A stretch of DNA of 64,000 bases from Paralteromonas sediminis (GTDB taxonomy: Bacteria > Pseudomonadota > Gammaproteobacteria > Enterobacterales > Alteromonadaceae): assembly GCF_003820355.1 (NCBI RefSeq), contig NZ_RPOK01000002.1:124001-188000 (forward strand). The letters run 5' to 3'. Below, one piece after another: positions 7,701 through 16,700 of the stretch. Both the position numbers and the translations under genes were made by a program. The notes beneath the pieces were generated by a model. The model ran no database searches. It saw only the letters and a list, made by a program, of their open reading frames with translations, and was not told the origin of the DNA. Each line of letters opens with the position of its first letter. Within the stretch, counting starts at the first letter, position 1.

Positions 7701-9869
7701 ATGAAAAAGACGCCCATCGCTGCATTATTTGCAGTCTGCGCGACAGTTCCCTTTGCCAATGCAGGGGAGGGCATGTACACACCTGAACAACTCCCTAAAA
7801 TTGAAAAAGAGCTCCGTCAGGCCGGCTTGGCGGTTGACCCTGCAATGCTTTCTTCACTAACAGCGTTTCCTATGGGAGCGATTGTGGACTTGGCGGGTTG
7901 TACGGGGTCGTTTGTGTCAGACCAAGGACTCGTAGTGACTAACCACCACTGTGCTAGAGGATCAGTTCAATTTAATAGTTCGGCAGAAAATAACTATTTG
8001 GAAGAGGGCTTTTTGGCCAAAACACCGGCACAGGAAATTCCTGCGGCACCAGGAAGCTATGTGTATGTGACGACTGACTTTTCAGATGTTACTAATCAGG
8101 TATTGGATGGCACGGCAAACTTAACCGGTAAAGACAGGTTTGATGCCATAGAGAGAAACCGAAAATCCTTGATTGCAGAATGTGAAATGGACGAAGGGCA
8201 TCGCTGTGAGGTTCCTGCCTTTTTTGGTGGAAAAGAGTACAAACTCATCAAGCAACTTGAAATTCGCGACGTCCGTATCGCCTATTCACCAGCTGATTCC
8301 ATTGGCCGTTATGGCGGCGACATAGATAACTGGATGTGGCCACGTCACACCGGTGACTTTGCCTTTTATCGTGCCTATGTTGGGCCAGATGGTAAGCCTG
8401 CAGATTTTAGTGAAGACAATGTCCCTTATCAGCCTCCACATGTGCTTAAAGTGTCTGCTGCGCCACTACAAGAAGGCGATTTTGTTATGGTGGCGGGTTA
8501 TCCTGGCAGTACCAACCGTTATGCGCGTCAAACACAGGTGAGCTATGTCTTCGATTGGCTGTATCCAAACTACATAGATTTAGTAGAAAACTGGATTGGC
8601 ATTATAGAATCTTCTGCGCCGCAGGGCAGTGATGCGCGAGTGAAGTACGAAAGCTATTTAGCTAGCCTAAATAACTTTTTGAAAAACACCAAAGGACAAA
8701 TTTCAGGCGCTAAACGCGTTGGATTAGTGGAGCGACGTGCTGAACGTCAACAAGCCATGTCTGAGTGGTTGGCCAAAACACCAAAATATGCCAATTTACA
8801 GCAGTCAATTGAGCGTTTAGATGAATTGCGTGAACAAAAAGCGCAGTTGAGTAAGCAGCAGTTTTGGTTTGTCCAGGCCAAGCGCTCACAGTTACTTTCT
8901 ACTGCACAAACCCTTTATAAGTTTGCGGTAGAGCAGGAAAAACCTGATGCAGAACGCGAGTTTGGCTATCAGGACCGAGACCGTACACAGCGCGAACAAC
9001 AAATGATGCGTCTGGACAGGCGTTTTGATGCCACTGTAGATAAAGCCGTTTGGATGGCCTTTATTGAGATGTATCTGTCACGCCCACAAGAAGAGCGTGT
9101 AGCAGCGTTTGATAATGCACTGGGTCTCACGAGTTCCAATGCGCTATCGTTGCCTCAAAAGCTCGAGGATTTCTATCGCCAGACACAGTTAATGGATGTC
9201 GACCAAAGGTTGGCATTACTTAAAGCGTCTAAGGAGACATTTGATGATAGCAGCGACCCGTTTGTCAAACTGGCCGTCGCCTTGTACGACACTGAAAAAG
9301 CAATTGAAGACCAGGATAAAGCGCTAGACGGCGAAATACTTGCACTTCAAAAAGACTACATGGAAGCCGTTATTGCTTGGCAGGCGTCACAGGGCACAAT
9401 TGCTTATCCCGATGCAAACAGCACATTACGGGTAACTTATGGTTCTGTATTGGGTGGTTCACCTAAAGATGGACTCATCTATGAGGCGTTTACTCGACTA
9501 GAGGGTATCAGTCAAAAAGATATGGGCAGTGCCCCATTTAACGCACCGCAAAAGCAGTTGGACCTCATTCAGCAAAAAGCTTATGGTCCGTATGCCGATC
9601 CAGTGTTGGGCACCGTACCCGTTAACTTCTTGACTGACCTTGATTCTACTGGCGGTAACAGTGGTTCAGCGACATTAAACGCGAATGCTGAGCTGGTGGG
9701 CTTGTTGTTTGATGGCACCATTGAAAGTGTCAACTCAGATTGGGACTTTGACCCACGGACTACCCGTTCAATTCACGTCGACTCGCGTTATATGTTGTGG
9801 ATAATGGAATACGTAGATGGCGCGCAAAACTTGCTTGAAGAAATGGATATTGTTGGCAAACCTGAATAA
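7701..9869 (+). CDS. S46 family serine dipeptidyl-peptidase (DPP7-like)
   Basis: A secreted 722-residue peptidase of family S46, which removes dipeptides from peptide N-termini in the periplasm. The signal peptide ends near residue 21. The chymotrypsin-fold triad is visible: TNHHC (His at 82/83), HTGDF (Asp219, probable) and GGNSGS (Ser654). The middle part (about 330-560) is the helical regulatory domain of the family. In DPP7 and DPP11 the residue near 673 sets the P1 preference (Gly for hydrophobic, Arg for acidic). The matching site here is Gly672 in the FDGT segment, suggesting DPP7-type preference. That is inference from numbering alone. A terminator follows at 9912-9942. Confidence 0.92.
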   Translation: MKKTPIAALFAVCATVPFANAGEGMYTPEQLPKIEKELRQAGLAVDPAMLSSLTAFPMGAIVDLAGCTGSFVSDQGLVVTNHHCARGSVQFNSSAENNYLEEGFLAKTPAQEIPAAPGSYVYVTTDFSDVTNQVLDGTANLTGKDRFDAIERNRKSLIAECEMDEGHRCEVPAFFGGKEYKLIKQLEIRDVRIAYSPADSIGRYGGDIDNWMWPRHTGDFAFYRAYVGPDGKPADFSEDNVPYQPPHVLKVSAAPLQEGDFVMVAGYPGSTNRYARQTQVSYVFDWLYPNYIDLVENWIGIIESSAPQGSDARVKYESYLASLNNFLKNTKGQISGAKRVGLVERRAERQQAMSEWLAKTPKYANLQQSIERLDELREQKAQLSKQQFWFVQAKRSQLLSTAQTLYKFAVEQEKPDAEREFGYQDRDRTQREQQMMRLDRRFDATVDKAVWMAFIEMYLSRPQEERVAAFDNALGLTSSNALSLPQKLEDFYRQTQLMDVDQRLALLKASKETFDDSSDPFVKLAVALYDTEKAIEDQDKALDGEILALQKDYMEAVIAWQASQGTIAYPDANSTLRVTYGSVLGGSPKDGLIYEAFTRLEGISQKDMGSAPFNAPQKQLDLIQQKAYGPYADPVLGTVPVNFLTDLDSTGGNSGSATLNANAELVGLLFDGTIESVNSDWDFDPRTTRSIHVDSRYMLWIMEYVDGAQNLLEEMDIVGKPE

Positions 9870-9911
9870 GTATCAAGCCAAAAGCAAAGTAACAATGAGC
9901 TAATCGTAAAT

Positions 9912-9942
9912 AACCTCTGTATGAAAGTGCAGAGGTTTTTTT
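9912..9942 (+). terminator. Rho-independent terminator after the S46 peptidase gene
   Basis: A perfect 8-bp stem (AACCTCTG at 9912-9919 and CAGAGGTT at 9930-9937) closes a 10-nt loop and runs into seven T residues (9936-9942). It lies 43 nt past the S46 stop codon. The T-run ends just before the ribosome site of the next gene, so the next gene either uses a promoter inside this stretch or read-through. Confidence 0.85.
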
Positions 9943-9959
9943 ATGCAGGAGAGACGTTT

Positions 9960-11330
9960 CTGAATCCGGACAGCAACACACTGTGGTATATTCCGTTAGG
10001 CGGAACGGGAGAGATTGGCATGAATATGAACCTGTACGGCCACAACGGAAGCTGGCTTGTGGTAGATTGCGGTGTGTCTTTTGACGAACCCCTAATTCCC
10101 TCCTACAAAAATAGCCAAGAGAACGAAGAGGAAGGGCCGACGCACAGAGTAGTGTGTGCTGATCCTCAGTTTATCATTGAACAAAAAGAAGCGGTTGCTG
10201 GCATTGTCATCACGCACGCCCACGAGGATCATATAGGCGCAATTGCAGACATTTGGCCTTACGTAAAAGCGCCCATTTATGCCACACCTTTTACTGTGCA
10301 AGTTGCACAACGAAAGTTGGCTGAACGACAGTTATTGCATAAAGTAGAGTTGATAACCGTGCCTATCAATGGGCGGCTTCAAATCGGCCATTTTGATGTG
10401 AGCTGGTTGGCTATGACACATTCAATTCCAGAGCCTAGTGCACTGGTCATCCGCACACCCGTAGGAACAGTGCTGCATACAGCCGATTGGAAAATAGATG
10501 CAGCCCCTATTGTTGGAAAGCCTTTTGACAATACCGCACTGCTAGCACTTAAACATGAGGCTAATCTCACCGTAGTAGGAGATTCAACAAACGCGACAAA
10601 GCCGGGTTATTCGCTTTCTGAACAGGACTGTTATGAGGGGCTGCTTGCGACAGTTCGGGGGCAGGCAGGGCGTGTGGTGGTAGGCTGCTTTGCCAGTAAT
10701 ATCGCAAGGTTGATTTCTTTGGCTAAAATCGCATCAGAAACTGGGCGATACCTGTGCTTGCTAGGGCGGTCTTTGCATAATATGTACAGCAATGCCAAGG
10801 CGACAGGCTACTGGCCAGAAGATGCACAAATCATTGACCACAGGCATGCTGGATACCTGCTACCAGAAGAGGTATTGGCATTAGCTACCGGTACACAAGG
10901 AGAGCCTAGGGCAGCATTGGCACGGTTAGCTTCAGAAAGTCACCAAGACCTTGAACTTGATAAAGGTGATACAGTGATTTTCAGTAGCATAGTGATCCCT
11001 GGAAATGAAAAATCGGTTGAAAAACTGGTACGTCAGCTAAAAGCAAAAGAGGTAAAAGTATTGATGTCCGAGCACTACCCCTTAGCAATCCATGCCAGCG
11101 GACATCCCAACAAAGAAGAGTTAACCCAGTTGTACCACTGGACTAGACCAGAACGTGTTATACCGACTCATGGTGAGCTGCAGCACCTCAGGGCACATGC
11201 TGAGATCGCTAAAAACGCGGGAGTGAAAAAAACGTCGGTTGGCATCAACGGCGACTTATTTGAGTTGGCACCGCAATCAGGAGTTAAAAGACAAAAAGTG
11301 ACTGTTGGGCGATGGGCGATTAATCGCTAA
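9960..11330 (+). CDS. RNase J-like metallo-beta-lactamase/beta-CASP nuclease, probable CTG start
   Basis: Metallo-beta-lactamase plus beta-CASP protein of the RNase J group. It begins with LGGTGEIGMNMNLYG, then has the zinc site THAHEDHIGA and further conserved MTHSIPEP, LHTADWK and GDSTNA segments, and near the end PTHGE. At about 456 residues it is shorter than classical RNase J (about 555) and lacks the C-terminal domain. The frame is open upstream to an ATG at 9921, but that codon sits inside the preceding terminator loop. AGGAG at 9947-9951 is 8 nt before CTG 9960, which gives a family-like N-terminus, so I take CTG as the start. RNase J is unusual in Gammaproteobacteria, which mainly use RNase E. 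Confidence 0.83.
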   Translation: MNPDSNTLWYIPLGGTGEIGMNMNLYGHNGSWLVVDCGVSFDEPLIPSYKNSQENEEEGPTHRVVCADPQFIIEQKEAVAGIVITHAHEDHIGAIADIWPYVKAPIYATPFTVQVAQRKLAERQLLHKVELITVPINGRLQIGHFDVSWLAMTHSIPEPSALVIRTPVGTVLHTADWKIDAAPIVGKPFDNTALLALKHEANLTVVGDSTNATKPGYSLSEQDCYEGLLATVRGQAGRVVVGCFASNIARLISLAKIASETGRYLCLLGRSLHNMYSNAKATGYWPEDAQIIDHRHAGYLLPEEVLALATGTQGEPRAALARLASESHQDLELDKGDTVIFSSIVIPGNEKSVEKLVRQLKAKEVKVLMSEHYPLAIHASGHPNKEELTQLYHWTRPERVIPTHGELQHLRAHAEIAKNAGVKKTSVGINGDLFELAPQSGVKRQKVTVGRWAINR

Positions 11331-11505
11331 ATTTATCCGAGTAGATAAACGTAATAGTGAGTGAGCACGATAATGAGACGCCTCACTTAACGCCATGCGA
11401 CGCGTTATTTGAATAAAGCGGTATCATGAAGTTGCTACAATTTAATCTGTCTGCATTTTTCATTAATTTGCTTCTTTTGTACACCACGAAAAATCAACGC
11501 GGATA

Positions 11506-12345
11506 TTAGTGCTTATACGCCACTATTTTATCCTGATACCCAACGGAGTTCTGTCTTTTACACCAATTTCCGTAATATATGGGAAAGCGTATTTCTAGAC
11601 CTGCTTCTTTAAACTGATTCAGGATATAGCATTCGTTGTAGGCGACCGCCTCCTCGGGTACATTAGGGTTTTGAAGTTTCATCTCTCCCTTGCAAAAAGC
11701 AAACTGATGCGTTGCTTTACCGGCTTTAATGAGTGCTTCAGATTCCGGGTTTAATAAGAAATACGTGACCAGGCATTTTCCATTTGGTTTAAGTAGTCTA
11801 GATACTTCACCAAGATAGTTCTCCATTTCTTCAATTTGCATATGTGTAAAAACCGAGTTTAGACAGATAAAATCAAAGCTACTGTCTGCAAAGGGAAGCT
11901 TGTATTGCGCGGCTGATTCTCCCTTTTCACGATAAAAAGGGTTCTTTACATCCAGTAAATGAAAATAAAAGTTTGGGAATTCAGACGATATATTCTGATT
12001 GCACCATTTAATGCCTTTTTGTACCACGTCTACACCGTGATATTCGGTATCCCTGGTTAAATAGCTAGTTAAAGGGACTGCCATTCTGCCCAGACCACAA
12101 CCTATATCCAGTACACGATCTGTCTTTTGAAGGTTTGCAAACTCAGTGAAGTACCGAAAAAACTCGTTACCTATGGCTTTAAAGTCTCCACCGCCAATAT
12201 AATCGAGGCGTTTTGAAGGTAACATTTTTTGGCCGCTGACCTCTATATCACTCTTAACAAATTCCCATTGCTGCTTCAGTATCTTTGGTGTGTTTAGAAT
12301 TGGCCTTAGTGACTTTCGAAGTAATGATTTGGCAGTAGTTTTCAC
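11506..12345 (-). CDS. Class I SAM-dependent methyltransferase
   Basis: A 279-residue protein with a Rossmann-type methyltransferase domain at about 75-190. Motif I is VLDIGCGLGRMAVPL (near 99-113), followed by the acidic end of beta-2 (YHGVDVV) and the motif IV-like segment SFDFICLNSVFTHM. The flanking regions are basic at the N-terminus and variable at the C-terminus. These features fit small-molecule or glycan methyltransferases of the Methyltransf_11/25 type; the acceptor cannot be inferred. The gene stands alone, convergent with the RNase J gene, with a 427-nt gene-free stretch upstream. Confidence 0.85.
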   Translation of the reverse strand: MKTTAKSLLRKSLRPILNTPKILKQQWEFVKSDIEVSGQKMLPSKRLDYIGGGDFKAIGNEFFRYFTEFANLQKTDRVLDIGCGLGRMAVPLTSYLTRDTEYHGVDVVQKGIKWCNQNISSEFPNFYFHLLDVKNPFYREKGESAAQYKLPFADSSFDFICLNSVFTHMQIEEMENYLGEVSRLLKPNGKCLVTYFLLNPESEALIKAGKATHQFAFCKGEMKLQNPNVPEEAVAYNECYILNQFKEAGLEIRFPIYYGNWCKRQNSVGYQDKIVAYKH

Positions 12346-12772
12346 AGAGTCCTTTCTTGTGATTTACGAATGAGATTTTTGACGAAAGAGCGGTTAGACT
12401 CGCCCACTCCGTTGATGCTACAGAAAAACGAGCATCAGGCCAACTTCGATGCCCACTGTTTTGTAACTAGATATGAATCTTAGTAATCAGAATTAGACAC
12501 AAGTGCATTATACCGTTATCGTCCGAATTACGGAAAATGCAGGACGTGCAGCAAAGCTGGTAGCAGCCGACTTGCAAGCGAATATTGGGCACGCAACGAG
12601 GTAACGGATTGCTTCTTCTTTTACTTCCCATTTTGAGCGCAGGTTTGTATTAAGTCTCTTTGCCTGAAGTGTGTATCCGCGACATACCTATCTTGTTGTT
12701 AAACGGTTAGTAATAGTCATAAAACGCTATCGATGAACGTCTTGTCTTGGTCTTTTGCTGCTCTTTACCGCA
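12346..12772. other. Gene-free stretch of 427 nt
   Basis: This lies between two minus-strand genes. I see no open frame with a start and ribosome site, no tRNA or known RNA pattern, and no strong terminator. A short inverted pair GCATC/GATGC (about 12430-12452) is the only visible symmetry and could be chance. The right part must hold the end of the transcript of the downstream binding-protein gene and the left part the methyltransferase promoter. Confidence 0.6.
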
Positions 12773-13495
12773 TTATTGGTACTGCTCGCGAATTGCTTCA
12801 AGTGCCGACCAAAACTCTTCAATCTGGTTGGCATATTGTTGATAAGTAGCGTGAGTAAAGGCAATGTGAATATCCTTTTCAACAAACGCGGGCTGTTTTT
12901 TACGCAAAATACTTTGCAGCCCTAAACTCTTTATCGCGTTGTCGCCCATTTCCTCGGCAATTAGGTAGGCGTCAAGCTTGCGCTTGCCTAACATGGCGAA
13001 GCCCTCTTTTATGCTGTAATCGATCGGTGATAACCAGCCTTGTTTCTCAAGATAGTCACGAGCAACATAGCCAAGTGGCGCGCCTATACCAAACTCAAGA
13101 TTTTTAAGATCCAAAGGTCTGTCAATATTTTCATAAAAGAAAAAACGCGTCTGGCGTAGTCTGGATGCATTGTTGCTAAGCTCACTACCCTTAGGAAAGG
13201 TTAGAAAGGTTGCCCGCTCTGATGTCCAGAATAGGGCATAGATGGCGTCAATGTGGTTATTCTGGGCCAGTTGCAAACAGCGGTTCCAAGTATGATATTG
13301 GATAGTAAAGCGTATACCTGCGCGCTTGCCGGCATGAATGACTTGATCCGTAGTAGAGCCGTTAATTACGTTATTCACATCGGCGTGTTCAGAAAGCTCA
13401 GTACATACAGAAAATGTGGGCTGCTGCGCGTCTCCGCTCGCGTTTGCTAAAGCGTTAGTGCACATCACGAACACGGCAAAAACGAATATTCTCAA
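12773..13495 (-). CDS. Periplasmic solute-binding protein, family 3 type (orphan)
   Basis: A 240-residue protein with a signal peptide (core VFAVFVMCTNALA, cleavage near residue 19) and the two-lobed type II periplasmic binding fold of the amino-acid binding (SBP_bac_3) superfamily. It starts with FSVCTEL and continues with a segment typical of the hinge (GIRFTIQYHTWNRCLQLAQ) and IDAIYALFWTSERATFLTFP. No permease or ATPase gene is nearby. Such orphan proteins in Alteromonadales are frequent and may deliver ligands to sensors rather than transporters. The divergent neighbour (253 nt away) is a large periplasmic-sensor GGDEF-EAL protein, so a shared signalling role is possible but unproven. Confidence 0.8.
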   Translation of the reverse strand: MRIFVFAVFVMCTNALANASGDAQQPTFSVCTELSEHADVNNVINGSTTDQVIHAGKRAGIRFTIQYHTWNRCLQLAQNNHIDAIYALFWTSERATFLTFPKGSELSNNASRLRQTRFFFYENIDRPLDLKNLEFGIGAPLGYVARDYLEKQGWLSPIDYSIKEGFAMLGKRKLDAYLIAEEMGDNAIKSLGLQSILRKKQPAFVEKDIHIAFTHATYQQYANQIEEFWSALEAIREQYQ

Positions 13496-13733
13496 GGTAA
13501 GCCCGAATGATTTTTATGATTTAAAAAACAATAGCATAATAAGCACATTTCACAAATTAAGCGGCAGAACGTCTTGATGTAACATCTATTTATTGGACTG
13601 TCATCACAATAAATCACCAGTGCCTATTGATGAGAAGATGGAGCTGGGTACGTATCAAAATACGCAATTTAACTCTTTAACGACAATCGCTTAAAAAACA
13701 GTAAACAGCGATACACAAACAGTAACAAATTGA

Positions 13734-13739
13734 TATACT
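13734..13739 (+). promoter_or_regulatory. Possible -10 element for a leaderless transcript
   Basis: TATACT lies only nine bases before the ATG at 13749 of the propeller-GGDEF-EAL gene. If it is a -10 box, transcription would begin at or next to the start codon. I see no good -35 hexamer at 16-18 nt spacing and no Shine-Dalgarno sequence in the AT-rich stretch between. The call rests on the hexamer and the absence of a ribosome site only. Confidence 0.3.
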
Positions 13740-13748
13740 TTAAAAACT

Positions 13749-16700
13749 ATGCGGATTTATCTCCTATCAATTTGTCTGTTTGCACTCATACCAGTTGGCT
13801 TTCCAACTCATGCGGTGCTCCAGCCCTTGCCGCAGTTTTTTCAGCTTTCTACTCAGAACGGACTCAATCAAGATTCGGTTTTTGCTATCGCAAAAGATCC
13901 TTCTGGCAGAATGTGGTTTGGTACCCAATCAGGCATTCAGGTGTGGGACGGGAATACACTTATCGCTCCAAACGCAGCAAGCGGTAACATTGATCTGCAA
14001 AATGTCTATGTCACCCGATTGTATGCCGATCAGGACCATGTTTGGATTGGCACTGAGTTAAATGGGCTGTTGAGGTTTAACAAAAGCACCCATGCTGTGT
14101 CTCTGGTTGATATCAGGCCTTACCATGACTTCGAGGAAGCCATGCAAATTGTTGTCGCTATTGAGCCTGTAGATAGGCAACATTTACTCATTGCTACCCA
14201 CGAAACCGTGTTTTTACTCAACAAAGCCACTGGCGCAAAACGTGAGCTGTTTGACCTTGTGCCTGTCGCAGTTGATGACGATACCGTTATTCGCAATGCA
14301 ACTCTGAAAGACGACACCTTGTATATCGGCACCAGTAAAGGTCTTTATGTCGGTATAGCGCAAAATGAAAGTTTTGCTGTATCAAAAGTGACGTTCTTAC
14401 CTGCGTCGGATGCCTCGTCTTTCTCAGCGGTGGTAAAGAGTTTTCATATCGATAAGCAGGGCAATATTTTCATCGGAACGGCAAGAGGTTTATACAAAAC
14501 ACAAAAATCTTCGTTGCTGTGCGATACCGAATTATGCACATTAGCAGCGCCCGCAACAGCAGTATTACCCGATCGCAACATATGGGCATTTACAACGGCT
14601 ACAAATGTTCGCGGAGAAACGGACTTTTGGATTGCCACTGATGATGGTCTATTTGCTTATGCGTCTGGTGAAGTCAGGCATGTATTGCGGCCGCAAGTCA
14701 GTTTGGTAAAAACGTCAAAAAAACACATCTATGCCATATCGGAGGATGCGGTAGGGAATGTTTGGCTTGGAACCGACGATAAAGGTGCGCTTTTTTGGCA
14801 GCCTGACAGTTTGTTGTTTGACATTATTCAAAACACCTTGGCGCAAGACCAACAAGAGGCTCCATTGGCCGACAATATGGTGTGGGCATTGGCAGAGGCG
14901 CCTAATAATGGGCTATGGGTTGGCACAGACGGCGGCTTGACTCGGCTTAATTTGGCTACATCACAGAGCGAGCATTTTCTGGTCACCGAGGCGAACGTGT
15001 CTTACGGTGACGCCAATATTCTGGATATAGAGGTTTTATCGGGTAACCGGTTGCTGATCGAAAAGCCTACTGGCATGTCGGTGTTTAACGTTAAGACCGC
15101 AACGGAGTCTCCTTTACTCACTAAAGCGGTTAAAGAGGCCTATGACATAGAGAACTATCTGTACGGGTTGGGTATTGATAGTGAAGAGCGCGCTTATTTT
15201 ATGGGCTCAACACTGTACCGCTTTGACCCTAGAACGGGCGCGGTAGATATGTTGTCGCATGAAGAATATGGTGTTAGGAAGTCCGAATCGGAAACGTTTC
15301 TTGGCGAGGAGCCTCAGCTAGGCGGTGATATGCTATTTAATGGCCGAGGCAGCCTGTGGAGAGTCGATAAGTCGAACTTTTCTATTTCTCTTTTGCATGA
15401 GCTGAGTACTGACCATGCGACGGGTAACGTTACGCCGTCGTCATATACCTTCACGTCAACGTCGTTATGGATAGCCTATGCCGGCTACGGGCTGGTTGAA
15501 CTCGACCCGGTTACGTTTGAAGAAAAATCTCATGTTACCCGACAAAATGGTTTGCCGTCTTCTATCGTGTACGGCCTGTTAACAGACAGTCGCGACAATA
15601 TTTGGTTTTCATCTAATCAAGGGTTACATAGGTTAACGGCCAAGGAACAGCGGCTAACCAATTTTAGATATGGTCACGAGATCCCTGTCGCCGAGTTTAA
15701 CGAAGGGGCCGCGATTGTGCTCTCCGATGGCAGAATGGCCTTTGGTTCACCCAGAGGGATTGTTATATTTGATCCCGAAAAAGTGAACTCTGCCTTAAGC
15801 CAAAAGTACGACCAGGTGGTTGAGCCGGAACTAACACAGCTAAGTTTGTCTACTCGCGAAACGGCAGTCGACGTGTATGACGCAATCAGTCAGAGTATCT
15901 CACTAGCCCACGATGATGCCGGTCTCCGTTTAGTATGGTCAACCCTGAGAACCGACCTAGCCACTGACCTGTCACTGGAATACATACTCAGAGAATCTAA
16001 CAACATCGTCACACGGGGCCTAGTAACAAATGGCATTATTGACTTTGCCTTATTACCCCCTGGCGAATATCAGCTAACGGTGCAACAAAACTCGTTGTTT
16101 AATACTGTCGATGTGTTGCCAAAAACGGTCAGTATTTCGGTCCCTTATCCACCGTTTCGTTCACCCATCGCCTACGGTTTGTATGTGTTAATGGCTGTAC
16201 TGTTATTAACACTGTTTTTACTTCAAAGGGCGTTTAGTCGTAAACAGTTGAATATGGCAGAGGCGCAGAACCGTCTGTTTGGTGAGGCGTTTAAGCAAAC
16301 CCGTGATGCCGTGGTCATTTTTTCAAAGGATCTAATTCCCATTGCCGCTAACCCGGTATTCGTGGCGAATTACGGCCTGCGGCCTGAGTTGAGCGATGTT
16401 GAACAGGTCAGTGTGTTTGCTGAATCTGTGCCCGTTTTTCAAGCTAAGGTAATAGACAAGCTTAAAAATGTGACTGCGGGCGAGCACTACCAAACAGAAC
16501 AAACCTGGTCGTTGCCAGGTGGGCGGGAGTTTGATGTTATTGCCGATGTAACCGCAGTGACGGATATTCAGGAACAGCTTATTAGTCACTATTTGGTCGT
16601 TATTTCTGATATCACTGAGCAAAAGCGTGCAGAGCGCAAATTGCAACGTATTGCGAGCTATGATGGTCTGACGGGCCTTGTCAATCGAAGCTTGCTGGCA

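Noticed and set aside
9921-9959. Upstream ATG start for the RNase J-like gene
   Set aside because: It lies in the loop of the preceding terminator and the extra 13 residues do not match the family; CTG 9960 has a better ribosome site.
13730-13987. Alternative short frame overlapping the start of the propeller receptor
   Set aside because: It is out of frame, lacks a ribosome site, and its translation resembles nothing; the receptor frame has a clean signal peptide.
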